Source of the DNA: Gordonia polyisoprenivorans NBRC 16320 = JCM 10675
GTDB lineage: Bacteria; Actinomycetota; Actinomycetes; Mycobacteriales; Mycobacteriaceae
Assembly: GCF_000241325.1 (NCBI RefSeq)
Contig: NZ_BAEI01000088.1
Coordinates: 1 to 64,000, forward strand
Reading direction: 5' to 3'
DNA length: 64,000 nt
Shown: positions 26,244-33,113 of the stretch, piece by piece
Numbering within the stretch: position 1 is the stretch's first letter
Layout of the letters: each line of letters starts with the position of its first letter
Program-made: the position numbers and the translations under genes
The notes under the pieces: model-generated
What the model saw: only the letters and a program-made list of their open reading frames with translations
Told to the model about the DNA's origin: nothing
Databases searched by the model: none

Positions 26244-26657
26244 TCAGCGCGCGGAGGTCACCGTCACGATCGCCGACGGTTCGCTGTTGGTGCACAGTGC
26301 CGAGGTCATCGTCCGCTGATTCGCGGTGCCGTGGATCGGACCGCTGAAACACAGCCACGAACCCGACTTGTGTCGATGGTCGCCGTCGCCGCGAAGTGCG
26401 GCCGCAAAGACCTCGTCCATCACTCGATTGGCCTCGGCGCACGTGACACCGTCCGCGACGACCACATGCCCTGCCGGATCGCCGTGGAGCGGGTTGCAGG
26501 TCGTCGGCGTCCCGACCGCGATCGTGGATATCGCTGTGTCGGAGGCATTGTCGGCCTTGGTCGGTGCACCACACGACGCCACGGCCAGCGTCACGGCCGC
26601 CGCGGTCAGTGCGGTGACGGCCCACGCTGCGGTGCCGGGCACGGTGTGTCGCGGCAT
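26244..26657 (-). CDS. Small lipoprotein of unknown function
   Basis: ATG 26657 lies one base after the upstream glycosidase stop (TGA-C-ATG), giving 137 residues. Signal peptide with lipobox LAVASC (Cys about 29), followed by a domain with three further Cys (TTCNPL, VTCAEANRVMDEVF, WLCFSGP) and a last one in SALCTNS; an even number suggests two disulphides. It resembles small secreted actinobacterial proteins with no known function. Co-transcribed with the 26659 glycosidase, it could be an accessory or inhibitor of it, which is only a contextual guess. The convergent gene ends 33 bp away. Confidence 0.75.
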   Translation of the reverse strand: MPRHTVPGTAAWAVTALTAAAVTLAVASCGAPTKADNASDTAISTIAVGTPTTCNPLHGDPAGHVVVADGVTCAEANRVMDEVFAAALRGDGDHRHKSGSWLCFSGPIHGTANQRTMTSALCTNSEPSAIVTVTSAR

Positions 26658-26658
26658 G

Positions 26659-27756
26659 TCAGCGCCGCAACACCGTCGCGGCATACTTGGGCTTCCAGTC
26701 GATCGTCAGCAGGGCACCGAAGTGGTCTTCACGATTGGCCGGGGAGGTGCCCGCGTCGCGCACCGAGTAGATGAAAGCCGGTCCGCAGTAACCGGCCCGG
26801 GCAGCGGCAGCCAGGACGTCGGTGATCTGGCGGGCCTGCGCACGCTGGGTCACCATGTCGGTGACGCCGAATCCGATCGGTGCGGTACCCCCGGCGGGCA
26901 GGGTGGGCGCGCCGATCTCGGTGAGCCAGATCTTCTTACGGGCGTCGCCGTGGCGCATCATCACCGCGCGGATTCCGCCGACCTCGGTCCACCCGTTGGG
27001 GGTGGCGGTGATACCGCCCGGGAACACATAAGGGTGCATGGCGAGCGCGTCGAAGAAGCGTTGTGCACCGGCGGCATACATGGCCGCGACGAATCCCGTC
27101 GCGCCGGCACCGGGGCTCAGCCCGGCCGCGACGACCGTCGAATTCGGTTGCACCGCTTTGATGGCGACATATGCTGCCCGCAGGAGCGCGGTGTACCGCA
27201 CGGGATCGGGTGCCTGTGCACCCCAGAACAACGGAAGGTTCGGCTCGTTCCAGATCTCGTGGTCGGTGACGTCGGGGTATCGGCCGATGAATGCCTTCAT
27301 GAACCTGCCCAGGGCGGCCGGATCGGCGGGCGGGGCATAGATACCGAGCGGAGCGGAACCACGAGCCCACTGCGGAGTGGTCAGCACGTTGGAGAGCACC
27401 CGCAGATGGTGTCGGCGGGCGGCGCCGATGACGCGGTCGGGGACGCTCCAGTCATACTGTCCACGAACGCGTTCGATGGTGGACCAATCGACCATCACCC
27501 GCAGCCAACCGGCACCGGTCCGCGACACCGCGTCCAACTCCCGGTTGATGGTCGCTGCAGACTGAGTCAGCGGCGAACTGCCCTGCGCGAAGCCGTATCC
27601 GGCGGCGGGGGCGAGGACCGAGGCCTGCGCGCGTGGTGCTCCGGAGACCATGCCGGCCACGATCGCCAGGACCATGGCACAGATCATCAACGGGGCAGCG
27701 ATTCTCCGGGTTCTCGACGCATGACGCGGTCGACACGATCCTCTGAGGTGTGGCAC
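26659..27756 (-). CDS. Secreted PslG-like glycoside hydrolase
   Basis: GTG 27756, 365 residues; the signal peptide has a basic n-region (RTRRIA), core LMICAMVLAIVAGMVSG and cleavage near APRAQAS (about 45). Clan GH-A barrel with acid/base Glu in HEIWNEPNL (E171) and nucleophile in KIWLTEIGAPT (E280). [10 protein letters not shown] and GPAFIYSVRDAGTS match the 9199 paralogue and the remnant at 31830. It stops at the end of the barrel, without the stalk found on the 24483 protein. Divergent from the initiating sugar transferase (28240), so the two may share regulation. Probably releases or trims the polymer outside the cell; specificity unknown. Confidence 0.86.
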   Translation of the reverse strand: MPHLRGSCRPRHASRTRRIAAPLMICAMVLAIVAGMVSGAPRAQASVLAPAAGYGFAQGSSPLTQSAATINRELDAVSRTGAGWLRVMVDWSTIERVRGQYDWSVPDRVIGAARRHHLRVLSNVLTTPQWARGSAPLGIYAPPADPAALGRFMKAFIGRYPDVTDHEIWNEPNLPLFWGAQAPDPVRYTALLRAAYVAIKAVQPNSTVVAAGLSPGAGATGFVAAMYAAGAQRFFDALAMHPYVFPGGITATPNGWTEVGGIRAVMMRHGDARKKIWLTEIGAPTLPAGGTAPIGFGVTDMVTQRAQARQITDVLAAAARAGYCGPAFIYSVRDAGTSPANREDHFGALLTIDWKPKYAATVLRR

Positions 27757-28239
27757 GCCGGACAGTGTATCGGCGATGGGGTGTTTCGGCGCGTCGAGAC
27801 GGCGGTACCAGACCGATATCGCCGAGACCTATCTCACTGGATTTCCGCGGCCATTTCCGTAACGTTCGGACCCCCGCCGACGAATGGCCCGCGCGAAGGC
27901 GGTCGGTGCCCGCCCCGCTTCTCCGGTATGGCCGGTTTCTCCTGTACAGAGAGCGGCATCGCGGGTTCGGCATCCGACCATGTTTCCATTTCGCAGGGGT
28001 CGCCGATCGGCAATCGAACATCATATTCGTCGGCACTGCGGTCGCATTACCGAGAATTCATTGTCGGCCTTTTCCGACCGGTCTCCCAGCGGTTGAGGAA
28101 ACCACGTTGCCCTCGTAATCTTCACTCGTACGGCGGACGTCGCGGGGTGACGCCGCATCCGTTTCTCCCGCACGACTCCACCTGCACCGAGGCGCCTGGT
28201 GGCGACATGTCGGGAAATGACTCACTTCCGGAGGTCGTC
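27757..28239. other. Divergent intergenic region, 483 bp
   Basis: Separates the glycosidase (27756, minus) from the initiating sugar transferase (28240, plus). I see no convincing gene. It is AT-richer than its flanks between about 27990 and 28110 and contains a small inverted repeat, GTCGG (28062-28066) and CCGAC (28073-28077). An in-frame ATG at 28207 is a weaker start option for the plus-strand gene. Confidence 0.6.
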
Positions 28240-29793
28240 ATGGCTGGTGATCCCGCTCTCGAGTGGCCGGCACCCGACCGGTCCTCGCGCGAGGACGTGG
28301 CTCGTCGGATTCGGTTCGGCATGCGCAAGCGAGAGACCTCACGGTCGTGGGTTCATCGTTACCAGCGACTGCTCACCGTCTCCGACGTTCTCATCGTCTG
28401 CGCCACGGTGGTCGGAGCCCAGGCAGCCCGATTCGGTTGGGGCAGCGGCCCGGTACTCAACGGGGTCAAGCTCACCGCCGACGCCGTGTCACTGCTTCTC
28501 ATCGTCGCGTGGGTCGTGGCGCTTCGGGTGTTCCAGACCCTGGACCGTCGGATTCTGGGTGCGGGGGCGCAGGAGTACAGCCGGGTGGTCACCGCATGCC
28601 TGACGGTGTTCGGCACACTCGCGATCGTCGATCTCCTGTTTCGCCTCAGCGTCGCCCGCGGATATGTGGCCGTCGCCCTGCCTGTCGGGACGGCCGCCCT
28701 GGTGCTGTCCCGCTGGTTGTGGCGACGGCGCCTGGTCTCGGCACGCAAAGCCGACCCCGACGCAGCGCGCGCCTACCTCGACCGGCTCCTGGTGATCGGT
28801 GAGATCCCTTCGGCGACAGCACTCATCGCCCGCCTGATGCGCAATCCCGCGTTGGGGTACACGGTCGTCGGAGTGTGCTCCCCGGACAGCAGTCGGCTGG
28901 GACAGCCGGGCGTCGGGACATCGGTGCGTGTGGACGACCACGAGGTTCCCCGGTGGGGTGACTTCGACGACGTGGCCGCCGCCGTGGACGAATGTGGCGC
29001 GACCGCGGTCGCGGTGACCTCCGCGGAAGCTCTCGGTCACGAGGCGATGCAGGAGTTGTCGTGGGACCTCGAGGGACGTGACGTCGAGATGCTGGTCGCG
29101 CCCGGCGTCACCGACGTGGCCGGGCCGCGAATGATGGTGCGACCGGTCGCCGGGCTTCCGCTGCTCCACATCGACAAGCCGAGATATGAAGGGGCGAACC
29201 GCTTTCGGAAGGCAGCTCTCGACCGGGTCGGAGCGTTGTCGGCGCTGCTGATGTTGCTGCCCGTGATGGTGGTGATCGCGATTGCCGTCAAGCTGGATTC
29301 ACGCGGGCCGATCTTCTATCGCGCCACCCGAATCGGACTGAACAATACGCCGTTCCAGATGTGGAAGTTCCGATCGATGGTCACCGACGCCGACGCCTTG
29401 CGACCGCAGATCGCCGCCTTGAACGAGGGCGCCGGTGTGTTGTTCAAGGTGCGTGATGATCCGCGGGTCACCCGGGTCGGCAAGTTCATTCGGCGCTACA
29501 GTCTCGACGAACTCCCGCAGCTGTTCAATGTGGTCGGCGGGTCGATGAGCCTGGTCGGCCCCCGACCCCCATTACCCGACGAGGTGGAGCGCTACGACGG
29601 CCGCGTCGCACGGCGAATGCTCGTCAAACCGGGGATCACCGGACTGTGGCAGGTGTCGGGGCGCTCGGACCTCTCGTGGGAGGAGTCGGTGCGGCTGGAC
29701 CTCTCCTACGTCGAGAACTGGTCCATCATGCAAGATCTCACCATCCTGTGGCGCACCGTCTGGGCGGTGGCCCGCAAGGACGGGGCGTACTGA
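28240..29793 (+). CDS. Initiating polyprenyl-phosphate sugar phosphotransferase (WbaP/WcaJ type)
   Basis: ATG 28240 has GGAGG 5 nt upstream, giving 517 residues. N-terminal four hydrophobic segments (about 55-165), a CoA-binding-like middle domain (about 175-300), a fifth hydrophobic segment (about 333-355), and the catalytic bacterial sugar transferase domain: MWKFRSMVTDAD, RVTRVGKFIRRYSLDELPQL, GSMSLVGPRPPLPDEVERY, KPGITGLWQVSGRSDLSWEE. These enzymes load the first sugar-1-phosphate onto undecaprenyl phosphate on the cytosolic face. It is the only such initiator in the window. The first sugar (glucose or galactose in known relatives) cannot be read here. The much longer frame upstream is antisense to a glycosidase. 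Confidence 0.92.
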   Translation: MAGDPALEWPAPDRSSREDVARRIRFGMRKRETSRSWVHRYQRLLTVSDVLIVCATVVGAQAARFGWGSGPVLNGVKLTADAVSLLLIVAWVVALRVFQTLDRRILGAGAQEYSRVVTACLTVFGTLAIVDLLFRLSVARGYVAVALPVGTAALVLSRWLWRRRLVSARKADPDAARAYLDRLLVIGEIPSATALIARLMRNPALGYTVVGVCSPDSSRLGQPGVGTSVRVDDHEVPRWGDFDDVAAAVDECGATAVAVTSAEALGHEAMQELSWDLEGRDVEMLVAPGVTDVAGPRMMVRPVAGLPLLHIDKPRYEGANRFRKAALDRVGALSALLMLLPVMVVIAIAVKLDSRGPIFYRATRIGLNNTPFQMWKFRSMVTDADALRPQIAALNEGAGVLFKVRDDPRVTRVGKFIRRYSLDELPQLFNVVGGSMSLVGPRPPLPDEVERYDGRVARRMLVKPGITGLWQVSGRSDLSWEESVRLDLSYVENWSIMQDLTILWRTVWAVARKDGAY

Positions 29794-29823
29794 CCGGGTC
29801 CCGGCACCAGCACCGGCGCACCA

Positions 29824-29870
29824 CGTCTCGAGGCTCCTCGCCTGGCGGTTCGTCACACCTCGACGACCGG
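29824..29870. repeat. Divergent copy of the 41-bp element
   Basis: Begins GTCTCGAGGCTCCTCGCC and ends CACACCTCGACGACCGG, matching the outer parts of the four elements at 3161-3551 with a changed centre. It lies 30 bp after the sugar transferase stop codon, so it may act as part of a 3' structure. Confidence 0.75.
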
Positions 29871-29886
29871 GGAAGGAACCGCCGAC

Positions 29887-29969
29887 TACGAATACAGATG
29901 ACACCGGAGCGGGCCCCCGACCCCGAAAATCGCGGTTTTCAGCCTGATTCGGTGGAAGCTGTATTCGTA
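29887..29969. repeat. Long-spaced inverted repeat A
   Basis: TACGAATACAG (29887-29897) and its perfect complement CTGTATTCGTA (29959-29969) enclose 61 bp. Inside, GAAAATCGCGGTTTTC (near 29925-29940) is itself a short hairpin. It lies between convergent genes and is followed by a second, longer inverted repeat. No reading frame with coding character covers it. Confidence 0.7.
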
Positions 29970-30002
29970 CTCGCCAGGCGCCGAGGCCCGCGGCTCATGC
30001 CT

Positions 30003-30092
30003 CGCCTGTTTTCAGTCATTCGCGATGTAGCACCCGACCCGCGACCTGGGGTTTTTCCGTCAGGCTACTCGGGAAATGACTGAAAACAGGCG
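30003..30092. repeat. Long-spaced inverted repeat B with 18-bp perfect arms
   Basis: CGCCTGTTTTCAGTCATT (30003-30020) and the exact complement AATGACTGAAAACAGGCG (30075-30092) enclose 54 bp. The right arm ends 5 bp from the stop codon of the membrane protein at 30098. No transposase or target duplication is seen. It could be a terminator for converging transcription, a structured RNA or a decayed small mobile element. Confidence 0.8.
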
Positions 30093-30097
30093 AATGG

Positions 30098-30925
30098 TCA
30101 CTGCGCCGGGCTCACCTGCCCGCCGGACAACACGCGGTAGGCGTAGGTCGAGGCGATGAGGGTGACCGGACCGGTCACCAGGAGCCCGACGAGGCACAGG
30201 AGGGCGCCGACGAGGTTCAGGACGATCACCACGATGGCCAACAACAGCAGACTGCCGACGTTCTTCGACGTCAGTTCGAAACTGCCCTTGATCGCGTCGG
30301 TCGCCGACAGATTGCGGTCGATCGCGAAAGCAAGGGTGTACCAGAGCAAGAACGTGGCAATGAGTCCCGGGATGATGATGAGGATGAAGCCGATGGTCGT
30401 GATGACCCAGACGAGAATCGCGGCGATGAACACCTGAGCCAGATTGTTCCAGGTGAAGAAGTCCGCGAAGGACGGCTTGTTTCCATCGAGTTCGTTGAGC
30501 GCACCTCGGGTGAACGCCGCCTGCACGAGGACGCTGAGGATGCCGGACACGAGCGACCCGATGATCCCCTGCGCGTTGAGCACCGACGTGTCGTAGTGAA
30601 ATCCGCGCGCCGCGCTGTCGATCAGGCCGACGACCACGAATGTGACGATGGCGAACAGAATCCAGTTGAGCGCGTTGGCCTTGTACTTGTTCCAGCCGTA
30701 GCTCAGAGCGGCGCCGAGGTCGAGCTGGGCAGGCGCCGGCGCGTAACCGGGTACGCCACCTGGCGGGTACTGACCGGCCGGCGGCGGGTATGCCCCTGGC
30801 CCGGGTGGCGGATAGGAGCCGCCTTGCGGCGCTTCGTATCCACCCGGAGGAGGTGTGTAGCCCTGATTCTGCGGGTCCTCCCCCGGGTACGGGGGCTGGT
30901 CGGGTCCGCCTGGCGTACTGGTCAT
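30098..30925 (-). CDS. Membrane protein with Pro/Gly/Tyr-rich N-terminus
   Basis: 275 residues; ATG 30925 follows GAGGAG at good spacing. Residues 1-68 are Pro/Gly/Tyr-rich and probably cytosolic. The rest has about five or six hydrophobic segments, e.g. ALNWILFAIVTFVVVGLI and VLVWVITTIGFILIIIPGLI, with NLSATDAIKGSFELTSKNVG between helices. That arrangement is common in actinobacterial DUF975/GlpF-like membrane-domain proteins of unknown function that often sit near stress or envelope genes. I cannot assign a role. It is monocistronic, with its own promoter in 30926-31122. Confidence 0.82.
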   Translation of the reverse strand: MTSTPGGPDQPPYPGEDPQNQGYTPPPGGYEAPQGGSYPPPGPGAYPPPAGQYPPGGVPGYAPAPAQLDLGAALSYGWNKYKANALNWILFAIVTFVVVGLIDSAARGFHYDTSVLNAQGIIGSLVSGILSVLVQAAFTRGALNELDGNKPSFADFFTWNNLAQVFIAAILVWVITTIGFILIIIPGLIATFLLWYTLAFAIDRNLSATDAIKGSFELTSKNVGSLLLLAIVVIVLNLVGALLCLVGLLVTGPVTLIASTYAYRVLSGGQVSPAQ

Positions 30926-31122
30926 GACACTCCTCGCGTTTGATCAGTGACTGTCAGCGACAGTGACACGGCCCCGGCGAGAAAGCAATGGCATCGGCGA
31001 GAAATGCCCATGACGAAATAATCAAGAATGCGCCACAGTTGGCAGACCCTGGCGCCTTGCCTCGGCGACAACGAATCTCGTTCGCACACCTAAGAAATGA
31101 CGGGGTGGGAGCAGAATTCGCA

Positions 31123-31476
31123 CTAACCGGTACCGAGTATTTCGCGGCACTCATCAGTGGTGTGCGTCTGAATGCACTCGGTCCACTCGCGTTGATCGTC
31201 AGCCCACGGATGTTGGGGTGTCTGACCGGTGTTGGGCACCCATTGGTAGTTGTCACACACGATCGCTGTGCCGTTGGGGTCGGTGGCGGTGCGGCCGATG
31301 TCGGCGCCGATGCATGACTGGCCGATGGTCGGCGCCGCAGTCGTCGTCGGCGTCTGCGTCTGGGGTGGAGCGGGATTCGGGGCCACAGCGGTGGTACCCG
31401 TCTCGACCGTGCTCGGCGGAGCCGCGGCCGTGGCCGGGACCGAACTGCTCGGCGTTGTGGAGGCAGAGGCATACAC
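31123..31476 (-). CDS. Small Thr/Pro-rich Cys-containing protein, possibly 5'-truncated
   Basis: GTG 31476 is the only start before an upstream in-frame stop at 31501-31503, giving 117 residues. The first half is a Thr/Ala/Pro linker (PPQTQTPTTTAAPTIG). The second half has four Cys (QSCIG, IVCDN, TECIQ, DECRE) and Trp/Asn residues like small secreted actinobacterial domains. The Thr/Pro linker and Cys pairs suggest an exported protein, yet no signal peptide is visible. It may be the surviving 3' part of a longer gene, or the start may be misjudged. No function is proposed. Confidence 0.5.
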   Translation of the reverse strand: MYASASTTPSSSVPATAAAPPSTVETGTTAVAPNPAPPQTQTPTTTAAPTIGQSCIGADIGRTATDPNGTAIVCDNYQWVPNTGQTPQHPWADDQREWTECIQTHTTDECREILGTG

Positions 31477-31562
31477 CGTGACCGTCTTACGTGGCGGTCG
31501 TCACGACACGTCAGATGGCCGAATGGTGCGTTCATGGAGGTGAATCGACATACTTGTTCACG

Positions 31563-31847
31563 ATGCGTTCACCCGATCTTTTCCACGCCCTCGTCCTGCT
31601 CAACCTGCTTTTCGCCTGCGGGCTGTGGACTCTGCTGCGCCCGACTGTGCGGGCGGCGGTGGCGTTGGTGGTGGTCGGCGCGGCCTGGCTCTACTGGAAC
31701 AAGCCCCTGGAGGGGGCCACGCTGATCAGCCTCACCGGCAGGCACGGCATCACCGAATCGGATCTGTTGTCATTCGTCGCGGTCGGGATCGCGGTCTGGG
31801 CTCTCGTGCGTTCGCGCAAGCGAGCACCGCTATCTGGCGAGGATTGA
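31563..31847 (+). CDS. Small multispanning membrane protein
   Basis: 94 residues from ATG 31563 (MRSPDLFHALVLLNLLF), with three hydrophobic stretches (about 8-24, 30-45, 65-82) and a basic end (RSRKRAPLSGED). A GGAGGTGA at about 31536 is too far from this ATG and is better placed for TTG 31554, so the start is uncertain by three codons. No recognisable family. Its last 18 bp overlap the glycosidase remnant on the other strand. Confidence 0.6.
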   Translation: MRSPDLFHALVLLNLLFACGLWTLLRPTVRAAVALVVVGAAWLYWNKPLEGATLISLTGRHGITESDLLSFVAVGIAVWALVRSRKRAPLSGED

Positions 31848-32030
31848 GGCGGTGATCTTGGGTTTCCAGTCGTGGGTGAGCAGTGCGCCGAAGTTGTCCT
31901 CGCGGTTGGTGGCCGAGGTCCCCCAGTCGCGCACCGAGTAGATGAACGCGGGACCGCAGTAGCGGGCGTCGGCGGCGGCGCGCAACACGTCGACGATCTG
32001 GGTGGCCTGCTGTTGCTCGTGGTGGCCCAC
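31830..32030 (-). pseudogene. 3' remnant of a PslG-like glycoside hydrolase
   Basis: The 66 codons end exactly as the intact paralogues do: CGPAFIYSVRDWGTS, NREDNFGALLTHDWKPK, then ASILAR. The intact copies have GPAFIYSVRDAGTS/NREDHFGALLTIDWKPK (26659) and [24 protein letters not shown] (9199). The frame is closed by a stop at 32031-32033, and nothing upstream resembles the other 280 residues, including both catalytic Glu. The remnant is therefore about the last fifth of a gene, truncated by deletion or rearrangement next to the GH26-like gene at 32097. Its strong conservation suggests the loss was recent, or that the fragment is the donor or scar of gene conversion. Confidence 0.85.
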
Positions 32031-32096
32031 TCATTGCCGGGTTCGCCGGTCCAGCACACGCCGTGAGGATCGGCGGGTTCGGCTTAGCATGACCGG

Positions 32097-33086
32097 GTGA
32101 CCCTTCCGGCGCTCTCGCGACGCGACGTGATGCGGCTGGCGCTGCTCGGGTCGGCCGGCGCGATGAGCGCGTGCGCGTCGACCGGACCTGTGACGATGCC
32201 GTCCCCGTCGTCGGTGTCGCCGGATGAGCGGCGGTGGGGCGCGTTCATCCCATCGGTGACACCGGCACAGGGCGCGACACGAACTCCGCTGCAACAACTG
32301 ACGAATCTCGCGGGCACGGCACCGAGGTACGTCCACCGCTTCTGTGCGCTCGGTGATCCGGTGCCTGTCGGCGACCTCGACGCCGTCGTCGCCTTCGGCG
32401 CCACCCCCCTGCTGACGCTGGAGCCATGGAAGCCCGACGGCGGAACCGGACAACCCGAGTTCGCGTTGTCGCGCATCGCCTCCGGTGACTTCGACACCGA
32501 ATTCGCGCGATGGGGAACACAACTCGCGTCGTGGGGAAAGCCGATGCTGGTGCGGTTCGCGCAGGAGATGAACGGCACCTGGTACCCGTGGGCGGTCGGG
32601 GTGAACGGCAACACCGCCGCCGACTATCGCGCTGCGTGGGCGAGGATGCGCTCGGTGATCACCGACCGACATTCCGACAACGTACGTTTCGTGTGGGCAC
32701 CGAATGCACTCACGCTGGGCACCAACCCTTTTGGGGAATGCTATCCCGGCCGCGACCAGATCGACGTGCTGGGTCTGGACGGCTACAACTGGGGTGAGGC
32801 ACCCGGCCATCACTGGCAGCCGGCCGCCGACCTGTTCGTGCCGAGTCTCGAAACGTTACGGGCGCTCGATGCGACGCACCCCATCCTGCTCACCGAGGTC
32901 GGATGTGCTGACGGACTCACCGCGCAGGACAAGGCGTCGTGGATCCGGGACTTCTTCTCCATCGTCGACAACCAATCGCGCGTCGAGGGTTTCGTCTGGT
33001 TCCAGATGGACAAGGAACGGGACTGGCGGTTCAACTCCACCACCGCGAGTACGGCGGCGTTTCGGGCGGGGGTGGCGGGCTGGTGA
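32097..33086 (+). CDS. GH26-like (beta-mannanase family) lipoprotein
   Basis: GTG 32097 gives 329 residues. The N-terminus has a twin-arginine-type SRRDVMRLALLG followed by a lipobox-like GAMSAC (Cys about 26). The barrel has MLVRFAQEMNGTWYPWAVG, where E is the expected acid/base and the EMNGxWYPW run is typical of GH26, and ILLTEVGCADG near the nucleophile position. VEGFVWFQMDKERDWRFNS closes the barrel. GH26 enzymes cleave beta-1,4-mannan or mixed glucans. In this window it would act outside the membrane on an envelope or self-made polymer, perhaps one containing mannose given the gmd genes nearby; this is inference. Confidence 0.83.
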   Translation: MTLPALSRRDVMRLALLGSAGAMSACASTGPVTMPSPSSVSPDERRWGAFIPSVTPAQGATRTPLQQLTNLAGTAPRYVHRFCALGDPVPVGDLDAVVAFGATPLLTLEPWKPDGGTGQPEFALSRIASGDFDTEFARWGTQLASWGKPMLVRFAQEMNGTWYPWAVGVNGNTAADYRAAWARMRSVITDRHSDNVRFVWAPNALTLGTNPFGECYPGRDQIDVLGLDGYNWGEAPGHHWQPAADLFVPSLETLRALDATHPILLTEVGCADGLTAQDKASWIRDFFSIVDNQSRVEGFVWFQMDKERDWRFNSTTASTAAFRAGVAGW

Positions 33087-33113
33087 GGGGCCTGCTCATC
33101 CTGCGGACACCGC

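Noticed and set aside
26326-29793. 1155-codon frame as a single giant sugar transferase
   Set aside because: The upstream 640 codons are antisense to the 26659 glycosidase and the intergenic region; GGAGG marks the real start at 28240.
29879-30083. Small plus-strand protein after the sugar transferase
   Set aside because: No ribosome-binding site, Arg-rich composition, and it crosses both inverted repeats.
30003-30092. Terminal inverted repeats of an insertion sequence
   Set aside because: Only 90 bp in total, no transposase and no flanking target duplication; kept as an unexplained inverted repeat.
31250-31543. Plus-strand membrane-like protein opposite 31123-31476
   Set aside because: Hydrophobic Val/Gly stretch is the antisense image of the Thr/Pro linker; no start signal.
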